A stretch of 7,172 nt of DNA from Chloroflexota bacterium (GTDB taxonomy: Bacteria > Chloroflexota > Dehalococcoidia > Dehalococcoidales > WRFJ01): positions 1-7,172 of the forward strand of contig WRFJ01000041.1 of the NCBI GenBank assembly GCA_009778865.1. Direction: 5' to 3'. A program made the translations under genes and the position numbers. Positions 1 through 5,397 of this stretch are shown here, in pieces (the first letter of the stretch is position 1; each line of letters begins with the position of its first letter). Below the pieces are notes generated by a model, which had not been told where the DNA came from, did not search any database, and worked only from the letters and a program-made list of their open reading frames with translations.

Positions 1-73
1 ACCTAAATCATAGAGCCTGTCTTGAAGGTACATAATAAAGATATAGTTATGTAGAGAATTAAAATTTTTCAAG
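1..73. other. Upstream intergenic sequence, no gene recognised
   Basis: This A/T-rich stretch has stop codons in several frames and no coding region I can support. It shows no convincing terminator for a preceding gene. A 6-bp inverted repeat, CTTGAA at 21-26 and TTCAAG at 68-73, has a 41-nt interior, which is too long and A/T-rich to call a functional hairpin. The block at about 57-69 (AATTAAAATTTTT) lies just upstream of the promoter -35 box and could act as an UP element binding the RNA polymerase alpha subunit. That role is inferred from position and composition. Confidence 0.5.
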
Positions 74-103
74 TTGACGATGGTATTTTTGCTGTGATAT
101 AAT
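74..103 (+). promoter_or_regulatory. Sigma-70-type promoter of the rpsL operon
   Basis: The -35 box TTGACG (74-79) matches five of six consensus bases. The -10 box TATAAT (98-103) is perfect. They are separated by 18 bp, and a TG at 95-96 one base before the -10 makes it an extended -10 element. An A/T-rich UP-like block lies directly upstream. Transcription should start near 108-111, giving a leader of about 209 nt before rpsL. It is the only strong promoter I see in the window, so it probably drives the whole cluster. The start site is predicted, not observed. Confidence 0.8.
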
Positions 104-109
104 GCAAAA

Positions 110-318
110 TCGTTTTAAAAGATAAACCATAACCCGAACGTGAAGATGGAATTTTAACGTTTTCCGAAGTAGGGATTTTTTGGAAAAGGGCGATGCGAAC
201 CGCTCTTTTCGTGCGTTTAAAAAACAATGCTTTTTAAACGTAAGTGTCTGAAATATCAGCAGATTTTTTTACATCAAATAGATGGAAACCAGCAAAATTT
301 AAACTAAAAGGTGGATTT
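110..318 (+). promoter_or_regulatory. Structured 5' leader of the rpsL operon
   Basis: About 209 nt separate the predicted transcription start from the rpsL ATG. By hand I find four stems: 137-146 with 152-161 (one mismatch, loop 147-151); 160-169 with 178-187 (10 pairs, two G-U); 183-192 with 201-210 (10 pairs, one G-U); and 212-223 with 231-242 (12 pairs, one G-U, loop 224-230). The first overlaps the second, and the second overlaps the third, so neighbours compete. A weak 4-bp stem near 247-263 is followed directly by seven T (264-270), which resembles a poor intrinsic terminator. The Shine-Dalgarno of rpsL lies at 307-315. I recognise no known riboswitch or T-box. Attenuation or binding by a ribosomal protein is possible but inferred. 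Confidence 0.45.
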
Positions 319-765
319 ATGCCAACAGTTAATCAATTGGTCAGAAAAGGCCGCAAGAAGGGCACTAACAAGGCCAGTACTCCTGCTTTGCGCTATATTT
401 ATAACGCTTTAAATAATAAAGCTACTGTTAGTCCTACTGTGGCTCCGCAAAAACGCGGCGTATGTGTGCAGGTAAAAACTACCACACCTAAAAAACCGAA
501 TTCGGCTTTGCGCAAAATTGCCAGAGTGCGTCTTTCTAATACTATGGAAGTTACCGCTTATATTCCCGGTGAAGGTCATAGATTGCAGGAACACTCGGTA
601 GTGCTTATCCGCGGTGGCCGCGTGCCTGATCTGCCCGGTGTGCGCTATCACATTGTGCGCGGCACTTTAGATTCCTCAGGTGTTGAGGGTCGTAAACAGG
701 GCCGCAGTAAATACGGTGCTAAGAAGAATGCTCCTGTATCTACCGGCAAGGGCGGCAAAAAATAA
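319..765 (+). CDS. rpsL: 30S ribosomal protein S12
   Basis: S12 sits at the decoding centre of the 30S subunit and monitors codon-anticodon pairing. The 148-residue product carries the family blocks MPTVNQLVRKGR (1-12), PQKRGVC (43-49), TTTPKKPNSALRK (54-66), GEGHRLQEHSVVLIRGGRV and DLPGVRYHIVRG (104-115). The ATG at 319 is chosen because MPTVNQ is the normal S12 start and AAAGGTGGA (307-315) is a good ribosome binding site. An in-frame GTG at 244 would add 25 unrelated residues. Compared with E. coli (124 aa), there are about 15 extra residues between Leu24 and Pro43, plus a short basic C-terminal tail. Lys58 matches E. coli Lys43, but Pro103 replaces the usual lysine equivalent to Lys88, a classic streptomycin-resistance site. 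Asp104, the residue methylthiolated by RimO in E. coli, is kept. Confidence 0.98.
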   Translation: MPTVNQLVRKGRKKGTNKASTPALRYIYNALNNKATVSPTVAPQKRGVCVQVKTTTPKKPNSALRKIARVRLSNTMEVTAYIPGEGHRLQEHSVVLIRGGRVPDLPGVRYHIVRGTLDSSGVEGRKQGRSKYGAKKNAPVSTGKGGKK

Positions 766-808
766 ATCTGCATCATATAGAACTTAGTTTTTTAAATTAT
801 TTATTATT

Positions 809-835
809 AAGACCTTAAGCAGGTTTTAGGGTCTT
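809..835 (+). promoter_or_regulatory. Hairpin just upstream of the rpsG ribosome binding site
   Basis: Positions 809-819 pair with 825-835 in an uninterrupted 11-bp stem (two G-U pairs) with loop CAGGT (820-824). It ends two bases before GGAGG (838-842), the ribosome binding site of rpsG. No T-run follows, so it is not a terminator. Before it, 766-808 is mostly A/T. In E. coli, S7 represses its own operon by binding the rpsL-rpsG intercistronic RNA, and this hairpin occupies the equivalent place. Binding of S7 here is inferred from position only. Confidence 0.5.
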
Positions 836-848
836 TCGGAGGAATTAA

Positions 849-1319
849 ATGTCCAGACGTGCTTCTTTTAGTAAAAGAGAAATATTGCCTGATGCTAAAT
901 ATAACAGCATAACCGTTTCTCGCCTTTTAAACAGGGTGATGCTTGACGGCAAAAAATACGCTGCTGAGAAAATTGTCTACAGTGCTTTAGATATTATCGG
1001 CGTAAGAGATGGTAAAAGTGCTTTAGAGATTACTGAGAAAGCTATCAAAAATGCCACCCCCTTGTTGGAAGTTAAAGCCCGCCGTGTAGGTGGTGCTACC
1101 TATCAGGTGCCGGTGGAAGTACGTAGCGACCGGGCTCTGTCTTTAGCTTTGCGCTGGATTATTAAATATACTCGTGCTAGAAATGGTAAATCTACTGCCG
1201 AGAAGCTGGCTGCCGAGTTGCTTGATTGTTATAACGAGCAGGGCGCTACCATCAAAAAGCGCGAAGAAACCCATAAGATGGCCGAGGCTAATCGTGCCTT
1301 TGCCCACTATCGTTGGTAG
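849..1319 (+). CDS. rpsG: 30S ribosomal protein S7
   Basis: S7 binds the 3' major domain of 16S rRNA, nucleates assembly of the 30S head and lines the E site. The 156-residue length equals the common bacterial length. Diagnostic blocks are the N-terminal SRRASFSKREILPDAKYNS region, LDGKKYAAEKIVYSALDII (32-50), RRVGGATYQVPVEV (78-91) and the C-terminus ANRAFAHYRW. The usual PDP of the N-terminal block reads PDA here. The ATG is fixed by GGAGG at 838-842, six bases upstream. An 83-nt structured spacer separates it from rpsL and an 89-nt one from fusA, both longer than any other gap in this cluster. In E. coli S7 is the translational repressor of this operon, so these spacers are natural places to look for feedback control. 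Confidence 0.98.
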   Translation: MSRRASFSKREILPDAKYNSITVSRLLNRVMLDGKKYAAEKIVYSALDIIGVRDGKSALEITEKAIKNATPLLEVKARRVGGATYQVPVEVRSDRALSLALRWIIKYTRARNGKSTAEKLAAELLDCYNEQGATIKKREETHKMAEANRAFAHYRW

Positions 1320-1326
1320 TTTTTTT
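1306..1326 (+). terminator. Weak terminator-like hairpin at the end of rpsG
   Basis: ACTATC (1306-1311) pairs with GGTAGT (1315-1320) around the loop GTT, with one G-U pair, and the T run 1320-1326 follows. The stem includes the rpsG stop codon. It is short and low in GC, so at most partial termination is expected. The gene order implies that transcription continues into fusA. It could lower fusA expression relative to rpsL and rpsG, or be incidental. Confidence 0.25.
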
Positions 1327-1334
1327 GCTAAATC

Positions 1335-1402
1335 GGCGGTTTTTATTAAAAAAATTAACCGCCTTGCAGGCTGTAAAAAGCCTTGGTTAACAAAGTTGTT
1401 AA
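1335..1402 (+). promoter_or_regulatory. Competing hairpins in the rpsG-fusA spacer
   Basis: Three pairings compete. First, GGCGGTT (1335-1341) pairs perfectly with AACCGCC (1357-1363). Second, TTAACC (1355-1360) pairs with GGTTAA (1385-1390), enclosing an inner stem AGGCT (1368-1372) with AGCCT (1379-1383). Third, TTAACA (1387-1392) pairs with TGTTAA (1397-1402), touching the fusA Shine-Dalgarno AAGGA (1401-1405). The first excludes the second, and the second excludes the third, so formation of the first would favour covering the edge of the fusA ribosome binding site. The pairings are read directly; a regulatory switch is inferred. Some could be chance in A/T-rich sequence. Confidence 0.35.
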
Positions 1403-1408
1403 GGAAAA

Positions 1409-3487
1409 ATGGTTAGAAGTTTTCAATTAGATAAAATTAGAAATATCGGTATTATTGCCCACATTGATGCTGGCAAAACTACCGTAACTGAACGCATACT
1501 TTTCTTTACCGGCCGCACTCATAAACTTGGCGAAACCCATGATGGTACCGCTGTTATGGATTGGATGGAGCAGGAAAGAGAACGCGGTATTACCATTACC
1601 TCAGCAGCTACCACTACTCACTGGCAGGATTGTCGTATCAATATTATTGATACCCCCGGACATGTAGACTTTACTGTTGAAGTAGAGCGTTCACTGCGTG
1701 TTCTTGACGGCGGCGTAGTGGTTTTTGATGGCGTAGCCGGTGTAGAAGCTCAGTCTGAGACTGTTTGGCGCCAAGCTAATAAATATTCAGTGCCCAGGAT
1801 CTGTTTCATTAACAAAATGGACAGAACGGGTGCTAATTTTAATCGCTGCTTAGATATGATTGCCGACCGGTTAAAGGCTAAACACATTGCTGTACAGATT
1901 CCTATGGGCAGCGGCGATACTTTTACCGGTACGATTGATCTTTTGAATATGTACGCCACTGTCTATACCGGTGGTGTTGAAAAACAAACTCCCATTGCTA
2001 TTCCTACTGAATATCAAGCAGTTGCCCAGGCGGCCAGAGCTTCTATGGTTGAGAAAATTGCCGAAGAAGATGAAACTATGACTGAAGCTTTTCTGGAAGG
2101 CAGAGAATTTACCACAGAAGAGCTCAAACAAGCTTTGCGTCGCATTACTATTGCCAATACCGCCATCCCTGTGCTATGCGGTTCAGCTCTTAAAAATAAA
2201 GGCGTACCTTATTTACTTGATGCTATAGTAGACTATCTGCCATCTCCTCTGGATGTTTTGCCGGCCACTGGTATTGATCCCAAAACCGGTGCTGAAATTA
2301 TCCGTAAAGTATCTGATGATGAGCCTTTTGCGGCTTTAGCTTTTAAAATTGTTTCTGATCCTTTTGTAGGTAGATTGGTTTATATGCGTGTTTACAGCGG
2401 TACTATTGAAGCCGGTGCCAAAGTATACAACACTACTACCGGCCGCTCTGAGAGAATCGGCCGCTTACTTTTAATGCATGCCAACATGCGCGAAGAGATA
2501 TCTTTTACTGATGCCGGCTCTATTGTCGCCGCCTTGGGTTCTAAAGATACTTTTACCGGCGATACACTTAGTGATATTGAACGCCCCGTTCTTTTGGAAA
2601 AAATCAGCTTTGCCGAACCGGTTATCTCTATTGCTATTGAGCCTAAAACCAGGCCTGACCAAGATAAAATGATAGACGGCTTGCAGCGTCTTGCTGAAGA
2701 AGATCCCACTTTTAAAATTGCTTATAATGAAGAAACCGGGCAGACAGTGATTTCCGGTATGGGTGAACTGCATTTAGACGTTATGGTTTCCCGTCTTATT
2801 AAGGAATTTAGAGTACAGGCTCAAGTGGGTCAACCGCGTGTAGCTTACAGAGAGGCTATTACCGCTAGTGCTCGCGGTGAAGGTAAATTTGTGCGCCAGT
2901 CTGGTGGTCGCGGTCAATACGGTCATGTGGTTATTGAGATAGAGCCTCTGCCGCGCGGTGAGGGTTTTGTATGGGAAGATGTCACTAAAGGTGGTGCGGT
3001 GCCGGCTAATTTTGCCAACGCGGCTAAACAGGGTATTATTGAAGCTTTAAACACCGGTATCTATGCCGGTTATCCCATGATAGATGTGAAAGCCCGTTTG
3101 GTCGACGGTTCTTTTCATGAAGTAGATTCCAATGAAATGGCCTTTAAAACTTCCGGCTCTATAGCCATTAAAAATGTGGCTTTAAAAGCCAAGCCTGTTT
3201 TATTGGAGCCCATATTTAAGATGGAAGTGTCTACTCCCGCCGAGTATCTCGGCGATGTTATAGGCGACTTGAATTCTCGCCGTGGTCAAATTCAGAACAT
3301 TAACAATAGAGGCGATACTAACGTTATCCATGTTTTGATACCTTTGGCCGAGACTTTTGGCTATGCTACAGCCTTACGTTCTCTGACCAAGGGGCGCGCC
3401 TCTTCCAGCGCTGAGTTTGATACATACATTGAGGTGCCGCAGCATGTTACTGCCAACATCTTAGAGGGTAAGAAGGATTCAAAATAA
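1409..3487 (+). CDS. fusA: Translation elongation factor G
   Basis: EF-G is the GTPase that moves tRNAs and mRNA through the ribosome after each peptide bond and, with RRF, helps split ribosomes. The 692 residues cover all five domains, close to Thermus EF-G. The G domain shows AHIDAGKTT (17-25), the switch I block ERGITITSAATT (58-69), DTPGH (81-85) with the catalytic histidine, NKMD (135-138) and GSA (258-260). Domain IV keeps the decoding-centre loops RQSGGRGQYGH (496-506) and SFHEVDS with His570. The usual GGxIPKEY stretch reads GGAVPANF (528-535), a mild deviation. It looks like the canonical translocase rather than a divergent paralog. The ATG follows AAGGA (1401-1405) at a short 3-nt spacing. 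No tuf follows; rpsJ starts 8 nt after the stop. Confidence 0.98.
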   Translation: MVRSFQLDKIRNIGIIAHIDAGKTTVTERILFFTGRTHKLGETHDGTAVMDWMEQERERGITITSAATTTHWQDCRINIIDTPGHVDFTVEVERSLRVLDGGVVVFDGVAGVEAQSETVWRQANKYSVPRICFINKMDRTGANFNRCLDMIADRLKAKHIAVQIPMGSGDTFTGTIDLLNMYATVYTGGVEKQTPIAIPTEYQAVAQAARASMVEKIAEEDETMTEAFLEGREFTTEELKQALRRITIANTAIPVLCGSALKNKGVPYLLDAIVDYLPSPLDVLPATGIDPKTGAEIIRKVSDDEPFAALAFKIVSDPFVGRLVYMRVYSGTIEAGAKVYNTTTGRSERIGRLLLMHANMREEISFTDAGSIVAALGSKDTFTGDTLSDIERPVLLEKISFAEPVISIAIEPKTRPDQDKMIDGLQRLAEEDPTFKIAYNEETGQTVISGMGELHLDVMVSRLIKEFRVQAQVGQPRVAYREAITASARGEGKFVRQSGGRGQYGHVVIEIEPLPRGEGFVWEDVTKGGAVPANFANAAKQGIIEALNTGIYAGYPMIDVKARLVDGSFHEVDSNEMAFKTSGSIAIKNVALKAKPVLLEPIFKMEVSTPAEYLGDVIGDLNSRRGQIQNINNRGDTNVIHVLIPLAETFGYATALRSLTKGRASSSAEFDTYIEVPQHVTANILEGKKDSK

Positions 3488-3495
3488 AGGTATAG

Positions 3496-3813
3496 GTGAA
3501 AAAATTGTCCAAGCCACAAGTTAGAATCAAATTAATGGGCTTTGACCACAAAATCCTCGATCAATCTGCTTTGCAGATTGTTGAGGCTCTGGAGAGGACG
3601 GGCGCTGTTGTTGCGGGCCCTGTTCCTGTGCCCACGCGCATCAAAAAATACAGCGTTATCCGCTCGGCCTTTATTGATAAGGATTCTCAAGAGCAATTTG
3701 AGGTTCGTACTCATAAGCGTCTTATCGACATTGTGGAAATGACTTCCAAAACTGTTGATTCCTTAGCTAATATTAATCTGCCGTCGGGCGTGAGTATTGA
3801 CATTAAATCTTAG
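3496..3813 (+). CDS. rpsJ: 30S ribosomal protein S10
   Basis: S10 is a 30S head protein that also pairs with NusB in antitermination complexes. Family blocks are VRIKLMGFDHKILDQSA near the N-terminus, the RTGAVVAGPVPVPTR loop and EQFEVRTHKRLIDI. The start is uncertain. GTG at 3496 gives 105 residues with AAAGG (3486-3490) five bases upstream. TTG at 3505 gives 102 residues beginning MSKPQVRIKL, with AGGTGA (3494-3499) five bases upstream, and resembles the usual S10 start and length more closely. No ATG is available near either. The gene follows fusA by 8 nt, which joins the str and S10 clusters and leaves no room for the leader by which L4 controls the S10 operon in gamma-proteobacteria. Confidence 0.95.
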   Translation: MKKLSKPQVRIKLMGFDHKILDQSALQIVEALERTGAVVAGPVPVPTRIKKYSVIRSAFIDKDSQEQFEVRTHKRLIDIVEMTSKTVDSLANINLPSGVSIDIKS

Positions 3814-3824
3814 GTTGGTATTAG
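3797..3824 (+). promoter_or_regulatory. Possible internal promoter in front of rplC
   Basis: A perfect -35 hexamer TTGACA (3797-3802) lies in the last codons of rpsJ. Sixteen bases later is TATTAG (3819-3824), which matches TATAAT at four of six positions and is preceded by TG at 3816-3817, an extended -10 arrangement. The predicted start, seven bases further, is the A of the rplC ATG at 3831, which would give a leaderless mRNA. The -35 box also encodes conserved-looking S10 tail residues, so chance is a real alternative. Confidence 0.3.
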
Positions 3825-3830
3825 AAAAAA

Positions 3831-4451
3831 ATGAATGGTTTGTTGGGTAAAAAATTAGGCATGACCCAGCTCTTCGTAGAGAAGGGCGTGGCAGTAGCCA
3901 CTACCGTCTTGGCAGTCGGTCCTTGTGTAGTTACGCAGGTCAAAACCAAGGAAACTGACGGCTACGATGCTGTGCAGGTAGGTTATGGTGAAGCTAAAAA
4001 TATTACTAAGGCCCGTTTGGGCCAAATGGCCGGTCAAGGTAAATTCCGCTTTTTAAAAGAGTTTAGAGTAGAAGATGCCTCTGGCTATAACGTTGGAGAT
4101 AAATTTGAGTCTTCAATATTTAACGTCGGCGATGTGGTTGATGTGACCGGCACCAGTAAAGGCCGCGGTTTTGCCGGCACTGTTAAGCGTCACGGTTTTG
4201 CTGGTGGCCCCAAAACTCATGGTCAGAGTGACAGATGGAGAGCTCCCGGTTCTATCGGTGCCTCAGCTTCTCCGGGCCGCGTATTTAAAGGTATGCGTAT
4301 GGCCGGCCATTTCGGCAACGAGACTGTGACTACTAAAAAAATCACGGTAGTGGCTACCGATAACGAAAGAAATTTAGTTATGGTTAAGGGTTCGGTGCCT
4401 GGCGCCAAAAACAGCCTTATTGTTGTCAAGAAAGCTGGGGGTGCTAAATAA
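3831..4451 (+). CDS. rplC: 50S ribosomal protein L3
   Basis: L3 is an early-assembly 50S protein whose extension reaches toward the peptidyl-transferase centre. The 206-residue product begins MNGLLGKKLGMTQLF, as the family does. It carries the conserved block TGTSKGRGFAGTVKRHGF (106-123), then GGPKTHGQSDRWRAPGSIG (125-143) and SPGRVFKGMRMAGHFG (147-162). The glutamine that E. coli modifies (Q150, in SIGQN) is replaced here by alanine in SIGAS. The start lies 17 nt after rpsJ and has only a weak, distant ribosome binding site (AGGTTGG, 3812-3818), unlike most genes here. Its stop TAA overlaps the rplD ATG by one base, which suggests translational coupling. Confidence 0.98.
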   Translation: MNGLLGKKLGMTQLFVEKGVAVATTVLAVGPCVVTQVKTKETDGYDAVQVGYGEAKNITKARLGQMAGQGKFRFLKEFRVEDASGYNVGDKFESSIFNVGDVVDVTGTSKGRGFAGTVKRHGFAGGPKTHGQSDRWRAPGSIGASASPGRVFKGMRMAGHFGNETVTTKKITVVATDNERNLVMVKGSVPGAKNSLIVVKKAGGAK

Positions 4452-5086
4452 TGAAAATTGCAGTTTATAACAATAGCGGGCAAGAAATTAAACAGATTGA
4501 ACTTGCCGATGACGTTTTTGCTGTGCCGATGAATACTGCGGTAGTGCATCAGACTGTAGTAGCCCAGCGTAATAATGCCCGTCAGGGGACCTCTTCTACC
4601 AAAAACAGATCTATGGTTAAAGGTTCTACCAGAAAGCTGTTTCGTCAAAAGGGTACCGGTAATGCTCGTATGGGTTCAATCACCAATCCTTTGCGCAGAA
4701 GCGGCGGCACCATATTCGGTCCCGCACCTAGAGATTACTCTCAGAGTATCAATAAAAAAATGCGCCGTCTGGCTATTCGCTGTGTTCTTTCTGATAAAGC
4801 CAGGAACGGTGATTTAAAAGTAGTGGAGACTTTAAATTTTGAAGCTCCTAAAACTAAAGATATGGTTGCTTTCTTAACAGCTTTAAATGTTATTAACAGA
4901 AGTGCCTTGGTAGCTACCGGCGGCGTTAACGAAAATGTTGTTAAATCAGCTCGCAATATCCAAAAGGTAACCACTACGCCGGCCAATCTTTTAAATGTTT
5001 ATGACATCATTACACACAGAACTTTAATTGTCACTGAAGAAGCCGTCCGCCAGATGGAAGTTCTTTGGGGAAGCAAGGCGGAATAA
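4451..5086 (+). CDS. rplD: 50S ribosomal protein L4
   Basis: L4 binds 23S rRNA domain I and sends a long loop to the constriction of the peptide exit tunnel. In this 211-residue protein the loop is visible as GTSSTKNRSMVKGSTRKLFRQKGTGNARMGS (about 46-76), rich in Arg, Lys and Gly. It is followed by GGTIFGPAPRDYS (85-97) and MRRLAIRCVLSDK (104-116). The ATG shares one base with the rplC stop (TAATG), and GGGGGTG (4437-4443) inside the end of rplC serves as its ribosome binding site. In gamma-proteobacteria L4 also represses the S10 operon through a leader upstream of rpsJ. No such leader can fit here, so any L4 feedback would have to act elsewhere. Confidence 0.97.
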   Translation: MKIAVYNNSGQEIKQIELADDVFAVPMNTAVVHQTVVAQRNNARQGTSSTKNRSMVKGSTRKLFRQKGTGNARMGSITNPLRRSGGTIFGPAPRDYSQSINKKMRRLAIRCVLSDKARNGDLKVVETLNFEAPKTKDMVAFLTALNVINRSALVATGGVNENVVKSARNIQKVTTTPANLLNVYDIITHRTLIVTEEAVRQMEVLWGSKAE

Positions 5087-5087
5087 T

Positions 5088-5372
5088 ATGAATTTATACG
5101 ATGTACTTAGACAACCGCTTATCACCGAGACTTCCACCGAAAACATGGCTGTAGGCAAATATACTTTTAAAGTGGCTGATAATGTCACTAAACCGATGAT
5201 TGCTGCCGCTGTGGAAAAAGCTTTTAAAGTGACTGTAACTAAAGTCAACGTGAGCACCGTGCAGGGTAAAACCAAACGCATGGGCAAAAATATGTATACC
5301 CAGCCTTCCTGGAAAAAAGCTGTTGTTACCTTAAAAGCCGGTGACAAAATAGAACTTTTTGAAGGCGTGTAG
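5088..5372 (+). CDS. rplW: 50S ribosomal protein L23
   Basis: L23 sits at the exit-tunnel mouth, where trigger factor and signal recognition particle dock. The 94-residue product has the family N-terminal pattern YDVLRQPLITETST, the central KPMIAAAVEKAFKVTVTKVN helix and strand, and the C-terminal block PSWKKAVVTLKAGDKIELFEGV, whose end is like that of Chloroflexota L23 as I remember it. The ATG at 5088 is chosen over an in-frame GTG at 5028, which would add 20 residues inside rplD. The chosen start lies one base after the rplD stop, with AAGG and GGCGGA (5075-5082) as ribosome binding site. The protein needs no extension to reach normal family length. Confidence 0.96.
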   Translation: MNLYDVLRQPLITETSTENMAVGKYTFKVADNVTKPMIAAAVEKAFKVTVTKVNVSTVQGKTKRMGKNMYTQPSWKKAVVTLKAGDKIELFEGV

Positions 5373-5397
5373 GTTAAGGAAGGTTAGATAGAGAAAA

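Noticed and set aside
22..47. Second promoter upstream (TTGAAG at 22-27, TATAGT at 42-47)
   Set aside because: The spacer is only 14 bp, too short for a sigma-70 promoter, and a far better one lies at 74-103.
244..318. In-frame GTG extension of rpsL adding 25 residues
   Set aside because: The added residues do not resemble S12, the normal MPTVNQ start at 319 has a good ribosome binding site, and this stretch overlaps leader structure.
1174..1416. 80-residue plus-strand frame overlapping the end of rpsG, the spacer and the start of fusA
   Set aside because: It is out of frame with both genes, its first part is shifted S7 coding sequence, and no family is recognisable.
4223..4648. 141-residue minus-strand open frame across the rplC-rplD junction
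   Set aside because: It is the complement of two well-supported ribosomal protein genes, has no recognisable domain and no convincing ribosome binding site. The same applies to the other minus-strand frames, such as 2392-2709 and 6821-7162.
5028..5087. Upstream GTG start for rplW
   Set aside because: It lies inside rplD and would add 20 residues with no family resemblance; the ATG at 5088 gives the usual L23 length.
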